A stretch of DNA of 64,000 bases, from assembly GCF_002973525.1 (NCBI RefSeq), contig NZ_PVEN01000021.1, positions 1 through 64,000 on the forward strand, read 5' to 3'. Shown here piece after piece: positions 16,964 through 24,560 of the stretch; within the stretch, counting starts at the first letter, position 1; every line of letters begins with the position of its first letter. The position numbers were made by a program, and so were the translations under genes. This DNA is from Paraburkholderia sp. BL21I4N1. Lineage in GTDB: Bacteria > Pseudomonadota > Gammaproteobacteria > Burkholderiales > Burkholderiaceae. Below the pieces are notes generated by a model. That model saw only the letters and a program-made list of their open reading frames with translations. It was not told the DNA's origin and did no database searches.

Positions 16964-17440
16964 TTAGAAGTAATGCCGCGTGATGAACTCCGCGACGCAG
17001 ACCGGTCGCTCACTGCCCTGCCGTTCCAGCGTCACGTTCCACACCACTTGCACGCCGGCATTGTCGACCTCGCTGACGGAGTCGACCGCGAATTTCGCCC
17101 GCAATGACGAGCCGACCGGCACCGGCGACGTGAACCGCACGCGATTCAATCCGTAGTTCACCCCCATTCGCTGCTGCAGCGCTACTGTCTTTCCGAGCAG
17201 CGCCGGGATCAACGATAAGGTCAGGAAACCATGTGCGACCGGGCCGCCGAACGGCGACTCGCGCCGCGCCCGCTCCGGATCGACGTGAATCCACTGGTGA
17301 TCGCCGGTGGCTTGCGCGAAGCGATCGACGCTCGCCTGATCGACGCTCAACCATTCGCTGACTAGCGGCTCGGCGCCGATCAGTTCACGCAGCGCCGCGG
17401 CATCGCCGAATGTCGCGGCAGGCGTCGCACCGAGCGTCAT
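16964..17440 (-). CDS. MaoC-like dehydratase/hydratase (first of pair)
   Basis: A 158-residue single hot-dog-fold protein with the hydratase-2 motif in QATGDHQWIHVDPERA, giving the catalytic Asp and His, followed by PFGGPVAHGFLTLSLIPALL. It is expected to hydrate an enoyl-CoA to an R-3-hydroxyacyl-CoA. Its ATG (17440) overlaps the stop of the upstream MaoC gene, so the two are translationally coupled and could form a heteromer. It is the last gene of the minus-strand acyl-CoA operon, ending before the terminator at 16851-16890. Confidence 0.88.
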   Translation of the reverse strand: MTLGATPAATFGDAAALRELIGAEPLVSEWLSVDQASVDRFAQATGDHQWIHVDPERARRESPFGGPVAHGFLTLSLIPALLGKTVALQQRMGVNYGLNRVRFTSPVPVGSSLRAKFAVDSVSEVDNAGVQVVWNVTLERQGSERPVCVAEFITRHYF

Positions 17441-17895
17441 GATGCCGCTCCCGGATTGCGCAGTCCGAACAATCCCTTCGAGCGTACCGTGATCACCGTT
17501 TCGCCGTGCTGGTTGATGCCTTCCCACTGCGTCGACACGATGCCGCGATCCGGCTTGCTCTCCGACACGCGCTTGTCGAGCACGATGTTCTTCATCGTGA
17601 TCGTGTCGCCTACGCGCACCGGCTTCACCCAGCGAATATCGTCGATGCCGGGCGAGCCCATCGACGTGGATCCGGCGAGCGTGTTGCGCACGAGCATGCC
17701 CATCATCACCGAACAGGTGTGCCAACCGCTCGCGACCAGGCCGCGGAACGGCGACTGGGCAGCGGCGGCTTCGTCCAGGTGAAACGGTTGCGGATCGAAC
17801 TTTTGCGCGAAGTCCACAATCTCTTCTCGCGTGAACGTGTGCCTGCCGACTTCAACGCTCGTGCCGACCACCATGTCTTCGAAACTGAAACCCAT
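17437..17895 (-). CDS. MaoC-like dehydratase/hydratase (second of pair)
   Basis: A 152-residue hot-dog-fold protein starting MGFSFEDMVVGTSVEVGRH. The active-site region reads FAQKFDPQPFHLDEAAA, again with Asp and His, then SGWHTCSVMMGMLVRN. A C-terminal segment (RVSESKPDRGIVSTQWEGINQHGETVITV) is typical of the beta strands in this family. It overlaps the next MaoC gene by four bases and lies 35 bp after an acyl-CoA dehydrogenase gene. Possession of both catalytic residues suggests it is active and not just a structural subunit. Confidence 0.88.
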   Translation of the reverse strand: MGFSFEDMVVGTSVEVGRHTFTREEIVDFAQKFDPQPFHLDEAAAAQSPFRGLVASGWHTCSVMMGMLVRNTLAGSTSMGSPGIDDIRWVKPVRVGDTITMKNIVLDKRVSESKPDRGIVSTQWEGINQHGETVITVRSKGLFGLRNPGAAS

Positions 17896-17930
17896 TGTCG
17901 CGCTCCTTGTTTTCCGAATCGACCGGCCAA

Positions 17931-19058
17931 TCAGGCTTCGGCGGTCATGAAGCCGGGCAGCGCGGCGAACCGCGCGAGATGATGATCGACATCGCCCAGC
18001 GTGGTTTCGATGATCGCAAGGCGTTTGAACAGATGCGCCGCCGCGACTTCGTTCGTCACGCCCATGCCGCCATGCAACTGAACCGCCTGCTGACCGACGA
18101 AACGCGCGGCCTGTCCAACCCGTGCCTTCGCGGCCGAGACGGCCCGGCGACGCTCCTCGGGGTCTTCGCTGGTGTAGCGCATGGCGGCCAGATAGGTGAC
18201 CGAACGTGCCTGCTCGGCGTGAATCAGCATCTCGACCATGCGGTGCTGCAAGGCCTGAAAGCGCGCGATCGGCTGGCCGAACTGCTGGCGTGTTTTGGTG
18301 TAGTCGACAGTGGCGAGATTCAGCGCGTCTAGCGCGCCGATCGCCTCGGCGCACAGCAAAACCGTGCCGTAGTCCGCGATGTGTTCGAGCGCGGCCGCGC
18401 CGGCGTGCTGACCTTCGAGACGGCGCGCGGGCGTACCGTTGAATTCGAGCGTCGCGGCGCGTTGACCGTCGATCGTACGGTAGTCGGTCAGCTTCACGCC
18501 CGCTGCGTCGCGCCCCACGACGAACAGCGCGATTTCGCCATTCAGCCGGGCCGGTACGATCCAGTAATGCGCTTGCGCACCGTGCAGCACGACCGACTTC
18601 GTGCCGGTCAAGGTCGGCTGCTCGCCGGCGCCACTCGCGGTCGTGGCAACGTCGAACAGATCGTAGCGCGCGTGGGGCTCGTGAAATGCCACGGACAGTT
18701 TGATCTCGCCCTGCGCCGCGCGCTCCAGCAACGACGCATCTTCGCCCTGCCCGCTGCCGGCAAGACGCAATGCTTCGATGCCGACCGCCGTCGCCCAATA
18801 CGGCTCGACGACCAACGCGCGGCCGAGTTCCTGCATCACCACCAGCATGTCGATCGGGCCGCCGTTGAAACCGCCTTGTGCTTCCGGCACCGGCAACGCA
18901 GTCAGGCCCAATTCGGTGAATGCGGCCCAATGCGTATCCGACGTGCCCGCTTCCGAGCGGACAATCGCCTGGCGCGCCTCGAACCCGTAGCTCTTGTCCA
19001 GATAACGGCGCAATGCGTCGGCGAATTGCTGTTGTTCGTCGTTGAAATTGAAGTCCAT
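17931..19058 (-). CDS. Acyl-CoA dehydrogenase, shorter paralogue (375 aa)
   Basis: A 375-residue acyl-CoA dehydrogenase-fold protein. It has the N-terminal helical domain (FADALRRYLDKSYGF), a divergent central beta domain, and the C-terminal helices with FGQPIARFQALQHRMVEMLI and QLHGGMGVTNE. The C-terminus (AAHLFKRLAIIETTLGD) lacks the usual Y-x-G motif that carries or flanks the catalytic Glu. Paired with the 398-residue paralogue 10 bp upstream, it resembles the partner subunit of two-gene heterotetrameric dehydrogenases known from steroid and bile-acid side-chain degradation. The true substrate is unknown. Confidence 0.88.
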   Translation of the reverse strand: MDFNFNDEQQQFADALRRYLDKSYGFEARQAIVRSEAGTSDTHWAAFTELGLTALPVPEAQGGFNGGPIDMLVVMQELGRALVVEPYWATAVGIEALRLAGSGQGEDASLLERAAQGEIKLSVAFHEPHARYDLFDVATTASGAGEQPTLTGTKSVVLHGAQAHYWIVPARLNGEIALFVVGRDAAGVKLTDYRTIDGQRAATLEFNGTPARRLEGQHAGAAALEHIADYGTVLLCAEAIGALDALNLATVDYTKTRQQFGQPIARFQALQHRMVEMLIHAEQARSVTYLAAMRYTSEDPEERRRAVSAAKARVGQAARFVGQQAVQLHGGMGVTNEVAAAHLFKRLAIIETTLGDVDHHLARFAALPGFMTAEA

Positions 19059-19068
19059 GCGCCGCTCC

Positions 19069-20265
19069 TCAAAGTCCGAGAATCATCTGCGCGATGATGT
19101 TCTTTTGAATTTCGTTCGAGCCGCCGTAAATCGACGTCTTGCGGAAGTTGAAGTAGTACGCGGCTAGCGGCGCGGCGTCGTCGTTGCCGGCCAGACTATG
19201 TTCGCGTTCGCCTTCGAGGAACGGTACGTCGAACGGCGCGGCAAGTGGCCCGACGGCTTCGAACATCAGTTCGGTCAACGCCTGCTGGACCTCAGTGCCT
19301 TTGATCTTCAGCATCGACGCCTCGGGCCCCGGTCCGCGTCCGCCGGCTTCATTGGCAACGACGCGTTGCACGGTGACTTCGAGCGCCATCAACTCGATCT
19401 CGAGGCTCGCCACTTTGGCGGCGAAGACCGGGTCTTGTAGCAACGGCTTGCCATTCTTTTTCTGGTCTAGCGCGAGACGTTTCAGAAAGACCAGTTCGCG
19501 CTTGGATTGCCCGACGCGCGCAATACCTGTGCGCTCATGGCCGAGCAGATATTTTGCGTAAGTCCAGCCGCGGTTCTCGTCTCCGACCAGATTCTCGACC
19601 GGCACTTTCACGTCTTCGAAAAAGACTTCGTTGACTTCGTGATCTTCGTCAAGCGTGATGATGGGCCGCACCGTGATGCCCGGGGTCTTCATGTCGATCA
19701 GCAGGAACGAAATGCCCTCCTGCTTCTTCGCGCCGCTGTCGGTGCGCACGAGGCAGAACATCATGTCCGCGTACTGACCGAGCGTGGTCCAGGTTTTCTG
19801 GCCGTTGACCAGGTAATGATCGCCGACGCGTTCGGCACGCGTGCGCAACGATGCCAGATCCGAACCGGAACCCGGCTCGGAATAGCCTTGGCACCACCAG
19901 TCCGAACCGTCGAGAATGCGCGGCAAATAGTGACGCTTCTGCGCTTCGTTGCCGTATTTCATCAGCACGGGCGCCACCATCGAAACGCCAAAGGGCAGCA
20001 CGGACGGTGCACCGATGCGCGCACACTCTTCGTCCCAGATATGCCGCTGAGTCGCGTCCCAACCCGGACCGCCATACTCTTTTGGCCACGCGACCACCGA
20101 CCAGCCGCGCGTGCCGAGCAGCTTGTGCCAATCCGCGAAATCCTCGCGGGAAAGACGTTTGTGATTGAGAACTTTGTCGCTGAGCGCGCGAGGCAGATTC
20201 GCTTCGAGCCAGCTGCGGATGTCCGCGCGGAACGCGTTATCAGCGGAGGAATAGTCCAGATTCAT
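19069..20265 (-). CDS. Acyl-CoA dehydrogenase, longer paralogue (398 aa)
   Basis: A 398-residue acyl-CoA dehydrogenase. Seen are WPKEYGGPGWDATQRHIWDEE, GYSEPGSGSDLASLRT for flavin contact, KTWTTLGQYAD, and the C-terminal SIYGGSNEIQKNIIAQMILGL. In that last motif the Glu of the common YEG is Gly, as in the heteromeric ChsE-type dehydrogenases and others that place the base elsewhere. It lies 10 bp upstream of the shorter paralogue and 48 bp after DUF1178, so the five genes probably form one transcript. It likely oxidises the acyl-CoA that the MaoC pair then hydrates. Confidence 0.9.
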   Translation of the reverse strand: MNLDYSSADNAFRADIRSWLEANLPRALSDKVLNHKRLSREDFADWHKLLGTRGWSVVAWPKEYGGPGWDATQRHIWDEECARIGAPSVLPFGVSMVAPVLMKYGNEAQKRHYLPRILDGSDWWCQGYSEPGSGSDLASLRTRAERVGDHYLVNGQKTWTTLGQYADMMFCLVRTDSGAKKQEGISFLLIDMKTPGITVRPIITLDEDHEVNEVFFEDVKVPVENLVGDENRGWTYAKYLLGHERTGIARVGQSKRELVFLKRLALDQKKNGKPLLQDPVFAAKVASLEIELMALEVTVQRVVANEAGGRGPGPEASMLKIKGTEVQQALTELMFEAVGPLAAPFDVPFLEGEREHSLAGNDDAAPLAAYYFNFRKTSIYGGSNEIQKNIIAQMILGL

Positions 20266-20313
20266 GCGTAGTGTCTCCTGGCCGCAACCTCCCGCCGCCA
20301 GTGAACCACTGCG

Positions 20314-20739
20314 CTATTGCAGCGGTTCCTTCAAGGCAGCCGGGACCGGCAGCGGCATCACTTCGATGCCTTCTTCGACCAAGGCTTTCGCGTCTTCGGG
20401 TGTCGTGACACCACGAATATTGCGAGCAGGCGCTTCGTTGTAGTGAATGCGCCGTGCTTCCTCGGCGAAGCGGTCGCCCACGTTCTCAGTCTTTTCCAGT
20501 ACCTCGCGCAACGCACGCATGACACGCGCTTGCATATTATCTGCGACCGCTGGCGCCTTTGCCTCCGTCGCACCCGATAGATTCAGACGGGGGGCCGACG
20601 GCAAACGGCTTACTTCGTTCGCACCGCAAATTGGACATTCGACCAGCTTGCGGGACTGCTGCGACTCGAAGTCTTCAGCCGAAGCGAACCAGCCTTCGAA
20701 CCGATGGCCATGCGGACACTGTAAATCGAGGACCTTCAT
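20314..20739 (-). CDS. DUF1178 family protein
   Basis: A 141-residue protein beginning MKVLDLQCPHGHRFEGWFAS. It has a zinc-ribbon-like arrangement (Cys8, then CPICGA near residue 36), a proline-rich linker and an alpha-helical C-terminal part (YNEAPARNIRGVTTPEDAKALVEEGIEVMPLP). It matches DUF1178, a small proteobacterial family of unknown function. It is first in the minus-strand run leading into the acyl-CoA dehydrogenase genes. Two inverted repeats lie 48-76 bp upstream of its start. Confidence 0.88.
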   Translation of the reverse strand: MKVLDLQCPHGHRFEGWFASAEDFESQQSRKLVECPICGANEVSRLPSAPRLNLSGATEAKAPAVADNMQARVMRALREVLEKTENVGDRFAEEARRIHYNEAPARNIRGVTTPEDAKALVEEGIEVMPLPVPAALKEPLQ

Positions 20740-20786
20740 GTGGAATCAGGGCTTGCGTGCCAGTTTAGCGCAAAACATAAATTTGT

Positions 20787-20815
20787 GAACGATCGTTCGA
20801 AAAACTCTTTCGAAC
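20787..20815. promoter_or_regulatory. Two overlapping inverted repeats, candidate operator
   Basis: GAACGATCGTTC (20787-20798) is a perfect 12-bp palindrome. It overlaps a second perfect repeat, GTTCGAAA (20795-20802) and TTTCGAAC (20808-20815) with a five-base spacer. The position is 48-76 bp upstream of the DUF1178/acyl-CoA dehydrogenase operon. The core ACGATCGT is shared with the palindrome at 10393-10404. A dimeric TetR-type repressor is the likely binder. Confidence 0.6.
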
Positions 20816-20988
20816 GACACGCCGACGCCTGTTGCTCAAGGCAAATCAAACGCGGTGGGCGATTTTAACGCTTTGTGCAAAGCGATGCCGAAGCGCACCT
20901 GCCTGCAAAACGGCATGGCGCACGAGCGTTGAGTCAGCCTTTGGGTTACGTTCGATCAGCACTTTCACACACCCACCCCGACGCAGCG

Positions 20989-21513
20989 CTACGCCACCAG
21001 GCATTCGAGTTGACGACTAAGCCGCGGCTCGAGTTCGCGCGCGCCGTTGGCGAGGTTGATCTGCTTGGCCGACTTCGCAACGTCAAACACGTTCGCCCTA
21101 ATGTCATAGCCGCCGCGCGCTGTCAGCCACGCCAGGATGTCCGACAGATGCCAGACCGACGCACTGCCTTCATGGACTGGCGGCGGAAAGTCGATTGCGT
21201 GACTCAGCATCAGCTTGCGCATGTTCTGTCGCGACACGCCGGCGACCTCGGCGACGTCGGTCAGGCCGACGAAATCTGGGCCTGCCTCGACGAGACGTGC
21301 AGACGGCACTGCGCGCTTGACGTCTTCGAGTGCGCTGACGAGCGCGGCGAACGCGGAGGCGCCTTCGCGGGAAAAGAACAACGCCATGCGGCCCGGTTGC
21401 CCCACGCCGACCGTGGCGTCGTCGCAACCCGCCTCACCCAGACGCTCGACGATTGCGTCGAGATCGCTGTCTTCAGCAGCGAGCCGATACTTCAAGATGA
21501 AAACATATTCCAT
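20989..21513 (-). CDS. HTH DNA-binding protein, candidate antitoxin/autorepressor
   Basis: A 174-residue protein. Residues 1-80 form a small alpha/beta domain (MEYVFILKYRL, GCDDATVGVGQPGRMALFFSRE, LVEAGPDFVGL). Residues about 83-130 contain an HTH of the AlpA/MerR-like kind (LTDVAEVAGVSRQNMRKL, then a winged segment ending WHLSDILAWL). It is a recurrent but unnamed family. It is the second gene of a minus-strand pair, 52 bp after the 81-residue HicA-like gene, in the toxin-first order seen in hicAB. TAGGAG precedes its start. The antitoxin role is inference from context and domain layout. Confidence 0.75.
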   Translation of the reverse strand: MEYVFILKYRLAAEDSDLDAIVERLGEAGCDDATVGVGQPGRMALFFSREGASAFAALVSALEDVKRAVPSARLVEAGPDFVGLTDVAEVAGVSRQNMRKLMLSHAIDFPPPVHEGSASVWHLSDILAWLTARGGYDIRANVFDVAKSAKQINLANGARELEPRLSRQLECLVA

Positions 21514-21565
21514 ACGTTACTCCTACCTTCATTCGGCCTGAACGTTCGTTTTGCAGCGCCATGCG

Positions 21566-21811
21566 CTACCGCTGCGCCGTGCAATTGTCGACAATGCGCC
21601 TGAGATGTCTGGCGTGGTTGCCGGGGTTCCTCGGCGTGCTCCAGACACTCGATATACAAAACTCTCCACAGCGACACTCGGCGTCTTTGTAAGGACAGTA
21701 CATTTTTCCCCACGCGTGCCCTTTACCACCGCTCTGAACACGCCAGCCGTTCGTTTCCGCATACACCAGCGCGGCCTCGATCTCCTTCTTGGAGTGGGTT
21801 CCTCGGTTCAT
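21566..21811 (-). CDS. Small HicA-like protein with cysteine cluster, candidate toxin
   Basis: An 81-residue protein. Its layout resembles the HicA mRNA interferase fold: an N-terminal helix (KKEIEAALVYAETNGWRV), a glycine plus histidine (SGGKGHAW, His32) where HicA has its catalytic GSHH, and a basic C-terminal helix (GNHARHLRRIVDNC). Unlike HicA, a cysteine cluster (Cys39, 46, 48 and 52, CPYKDAECRCGEFC) sits in the middle and may bind zinc. A GGAGGG ribosome site is present. It is paired with the HTH protein downstream. The HicA relation is pattern recognition only, not proven. Confidence 0.65.
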   Translation of the reverse strand: MNRGTHSKKEIEAALVYAETNGWRVQSGGKGHAWGKMYCPYKDAECRCGEFCISSVWSTPRNPGNHARHLRRIVDNCTAQR

Positions 21812-21822
21812 CTATACCCTCC

Positions 21823-21859
21823 AATTTAGTCACTTAAAGCGAGGTTGTCAAGTGACAAC
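21823..21859 (-). promoter_or_regulatory. Promoter and operator palindrome of the HicA-like/HTH pair
   Basis: On the minus strand TTGACA (21846-21851) and TAAATT (21823-21828) are spaced by exactly 17 bp. The -35 box is embedded in a perfect inverted repeat GTTGTCA-AG-TGACAAC (21844-21859), ideal for autorepression. The predicted start of transcription would fall only about five bases before the ATG and cut into the ribosome site, so an alternative -10 cannot be excluded. Confidence 0.55.
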
Positions 21860-22048
21860 TTCACATCATTCGCTCAAACTCCCTTCTCTCAATCTGTTCG
21901 TCATCCGAATCAATCTGGGCGATGAACGCGTTTTGGAGAAGGTCAATACTAGAGCGATGAGCGTTGCAGGGCGAGACTGTCGGATAGCATAGGAAAGAGC
22001 GGCATTTTTTCAGACAACGGCCAGACGCCCCTTCTCGTCCGGCGTTAA
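21860..22048. other. Intergenic region, no gene seen
   Basis: Between the small HicA-like gene's promoter and the NUDIX gene terminator. It is less GC-rich than the surroundings. Short open frames on both strands show no family resemblance or ribosome sites. Nothing else is recognised. Confidence 0.6.
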
Positions 22049-22085
22049 AAAAGCCCCTGCTGGTCATAGACCAGCAGGGGCTTTT
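22049..22085 (-). terminator. Intrinsic terminator of the nuo/DUF2818/NUDIX run
   Basis: A perfect 17-bp stem (22049-22065 with 22069-22085) with three-base loop, followed on the minus strand by a run of T residues. It lies 51 bp after the NUDIX stop. Confidence 0.92.
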
Positions 22086-22135
22086 GCAGATTCCCTACCG
22101 CTGCGCGCTTGTCCACGCGCGCCGGGCTGATTGCG

Positions 22136-22723
22136 TTACTGCGGCTGCGCGGTGATCGACCAGGCTCCGGACAACACCCTCTCCAGCCAGAACGTGCCGA
22201 TCACCGTTTTCACGTCGGTGATCTTGCCGGTTCTTACCCACTCCGACACGTCGGCAACGCTTGCGGTGAACAGTTCGAGGAACTCGCCTTCATCGAGCTT
22301 GCGCTCGCCCGCGCTCAAACCGCGCGCGAGGTAGATGTCGATGAACTCTGTCGAGTACGAAATGATCGGGTGAATGCGCGTCAGGTAAACAAATTCACGC
22401 GCGGTGTAGCCGGTTTCTTCCTGCAACTCGCGTTTTGCGCAAGCGAGCGCGCCTTCATTCGCGTCGAGCTTCCCGGCCGGATATTCGACCATGACCTTGC
22501 CCATCGGATAGCGATACTGGCTTTCCAGCAGCACACGGCCGTCGTCGAATAGCGGAATCACCATGACGGCGCCAGGATGCTGAACATATTCACGCGTGGC
22601 CTGCTTGCCGTCCGGCAAGCGAACGGTATCGCATTTCAACGTCAGAAACGGCCCTTGATGGATCGTTTTGCTCTCGACACAAGTCTCGGTGAGCGCGGCG
22701 TCGTGATTGGGAAGTTCAGCCAT
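22136..22723 (-). CDS. NUDIX hydrolase, ADP-ribose pyrophosphatase type
   Basis: A 195-residue protein with a full Nudix box, GKLDANEGALACAKRELQEETGY (G-x5-E-x7-REL-x-EE-x-G), in the middle. The preceding PGAVMVIPLFDDGRVLLESQYRYPMGK and following YSTEFIDIYLARGL match ADP-ribose/NudF-like pyrophosphatases, which split ADP-ribose to AMP and ribose 5-phosphate. The start at 22723 has GAGGT upstream; a longer frame exists but overlaps DUF2818 codons without a ribosome site. It follows the complex I operon, an arrangement common in Burkholderiales. Confidence 0.92.
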   Translation of the reverse strand: MAELPNHDAALTETCVESKTIHQGPFLTLKCDTVRLPDGKQATREYVQHPGAVMVIPLFDDGRVLLESQYRYPMGKVMVEYPAGKLDANEGALACAKRELQEETGYTAREFVYLTRIHPIISYSTEFIDIYLARGLSAGERKLDEGEFLELFTASVADVSEWVRTGKITDVKTVIGTFWLERVLSGAWSITAQPQ

Positions 22724-22766
22724 ATGCGGACCTCGGGACAGCATGGTGCGCGACGGCGAGACGCCG

Positions 22767-23063
22767 TCAGCGGCGTTTGACGAGATACTGGAAGGTAAAG
22801 CCGGGGAAGGCGAACACGACGAACAAGGCGAACGTGATCGCGTAGAACTGCCAACCCTGTTCAAAGCGGTTACCCGCGCGCGCCTCAAGCAGAAAACCCA
22901 GCGCGCCGACCACGAAGTACAGCACGATAAGTTCGGCAATCCGGATCCAGGCGCTCTTCTTCGCCGCTTTCAACGGCACGGCGGCGAAGAGGCGCTGATT
23001 CAGGAACGGCAGGTTGGCGCCAACCAGCGCCAACAACACGATAAACCAACCCGCAGCCGACAT
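22767..23063 (-). CDS. DUF2818 family membrane protein
   Basis: A 98-residue protein with three hydrophobic segments (WFIVLLALVGANLPFL, IAELIVLYFVVGALGFLL, FYAITFALFVVFAFPGFTF) and a basic C-terminus. DUF2818 genes sit directly after nuoN in Betaproteobacteria. Here the ATG overlaps the nuoN stop by one base (TGATG). A role in complex I assembly or stability is plausible from the strict linkage but unproven. Confidence 0.9.
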   Translation of the reverse strand: MSAAGWFIVLLALVGANLPFLNQRLFAAVPLKAAKKSAWIRIAELIVLYFVVGALGFLLEARAGNRFEQGWQFYAITFALFVVFAFPGFTFQYLVKRR

Positions 23064-24535
23064 CAGAGCAGCAACGTGTGCTGGATAGCCTGCAGGCAGG
23101 CTTTCAACAGCGGGTCCGGCACGATGCCGAGCAGCAACACCACCAGCCCGTTCAGCGCGAGCAGAGCACGCGTGCTGGAATCGGCATGAATCGGTGCAGT
23201 GTCTACCGGGTCGTCGAAATACATCAGCTTAACGATACGCAGGTAGTAGAACGCGCCGAACAACGACGTCATCACGGCCAGCACCGTCAGCCAGGTCAGA
23301 CCGGCGTTCATGGTGGCCTGCAGCACCGCGAGCTTCGCGTAGAAGCCGACTGCGGGCGGAATCCCGGCCAGCGAGAACATCATGACCATCATCACGAACG
23401 CGAACACCGGGCTGCGCTGATTCAGGCCCTTGAAGTCTTCCAGCGTATCCGCTTCGAAATCGCGGCGCGCCAGCAGCATGATGACGCCGAACGTGCCCAG
23501 CGTGGTGATCAGGTAGACGATGCTGTAGAACATTGCCGAGCCGTACGCGTTGGCGGCGCCGGTGGTCTTGTGGTCGACCACACCGGCCAGCAGACCGAGC
23601 AGCACGAAGCCCATGTTCGAGATCGCCGAATACGCGAGCATCCGCTTGACGTTGCGCTGCACGATACCCGTGATGTTGCCGACGATCAGGGACAGCGCCG
23701 CCAGAATCACCAGCATCTGCTGCCATTCCACCGCCAGCGGCAACAGGCCCATCACGAGGAAGCGCAGGCCCCACGCAAACGCGGCAACCTTCGGACCGCC
23801 GCCGACCATCAGCGTCATCGCCGTCGGTGCGCCCTGATAAACGTCAGGCACCCACATGTGGAACGGCACCGCGCCCATCTTGAACGCCACGCCTGCCACG
23901 ATAAAGATCACGCCGAACAGCAGCACGCTCGGATCGTAGTGGCTCGTGCCGATCGCCTTGAACACTTCGTTCAGGTCGAGCGAACCGGTCGCGCCGTACA
24001 GCATCGAGATGCCGTACAGCAGAAAACCGGAAGCCAACGCGCCGAGCACGTAGTACTTCATCGCTGCTTCGTTCGACGGTGCCGCGTCACGGCGCAACGC
24101 GATCGCGCCGTACAGCGACAGCGACATCAGTTCCAGACCGAGATACAGCGTCAGAAAGTTGTTGCCGGAAATCATCACGAGCTGGCCGAGCAACGAGAAC
24201 ATGCCCAACAGGAAGAACTCGCCACGAAACAGGCCGCGATCTTCGAGGTAACGGCGCGAATAGACGATCGACACGGCATAGCCGAGCGTCACCACCGCTT
24301 TCATCACGTTGGCGAACGAGTCCACCACGTACATATGGCCGAAGTAGTAGCGCACTTGCGGGTTGAACGCATTCATCGCAAACCAGATGCCGGCGACGAG
24401 CGTCGAGAAGAACGCAATGAAGTACGTGGTACGGCGACCGGCCTGGCCGACGAACGTGTCGTTGAGCCACGCGACGACAACGGCGAGCATCACCAGCGCG
24501 TCGGGCAACAGAGCAGTCATAGGGGCGTTTTGCAT
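23063..24535 (-). CDS. nuoN: NADH-quinone oxidoreductase subunit N
   Basis: A 490-residue antiporter-like membrane subunit with about 14 helices. The ion-translocation segments are visible: GQLVMISGNNFLTLYLGLELMSLSLYG carries the conserved Glu, FKMGAVPFHMWVPDVYQGAP the conserved Lys and loop, and NVKRMLAYSAISNMGFVLLG the discontinuous helix. It pumps protons in the membrane arm of complex I. The start at 24535 has GGAGGA upstream; ATG 24520 is an alternative. It is the last nuo gene, followed by DUF2818. Confidence 0.97.
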   Translation of the reverse strand: MQNAPMTALLPDALVMLAVVVAWLNDTFVGQAGRRTTYFIAFFSTLVAGIWFAMNAFNPQVRYYFGHMYVVDSFANVMKAVVTLGYAVSIVYSRRYLEDRGLFRGEFFLLGMFSLLGQLVMISGNNFLTLYLGLELMSLSLYGAIALRRDAAPSNEAAMKYYVLGALASGFLLYGISMLYGATGSLDLNEVFKAIGTSHYDPSVLLFGVIFIVAGVAFKMGAVPFHMWVPDVYQGAPTAMTLMVGGGPKVAAFAWGLRFLVMGLLPLAVEWQQMLVILAALSLIVGNITGIVQRNVKRMLAYSAISNMGFVLLGLLAGVVDHKTTGAANAYGSAMFYSIVYLITTLGTFGVIMLLARRDFEADTLEDFKGLNQRSPVFAFVMMVMMFSLAGIPPAVGFYAKLAVLQATMNAGLTWLTVLAVMTSLFGAFYYLRIVKLMYFDDPVDTAPIHADSSTRALLALNGLVVLLLGIVPDPLLKACLQAIQHTLLL

Positions 24536-24560
24536 GGTCTTTAAATTCCTCCGCTCGGCG

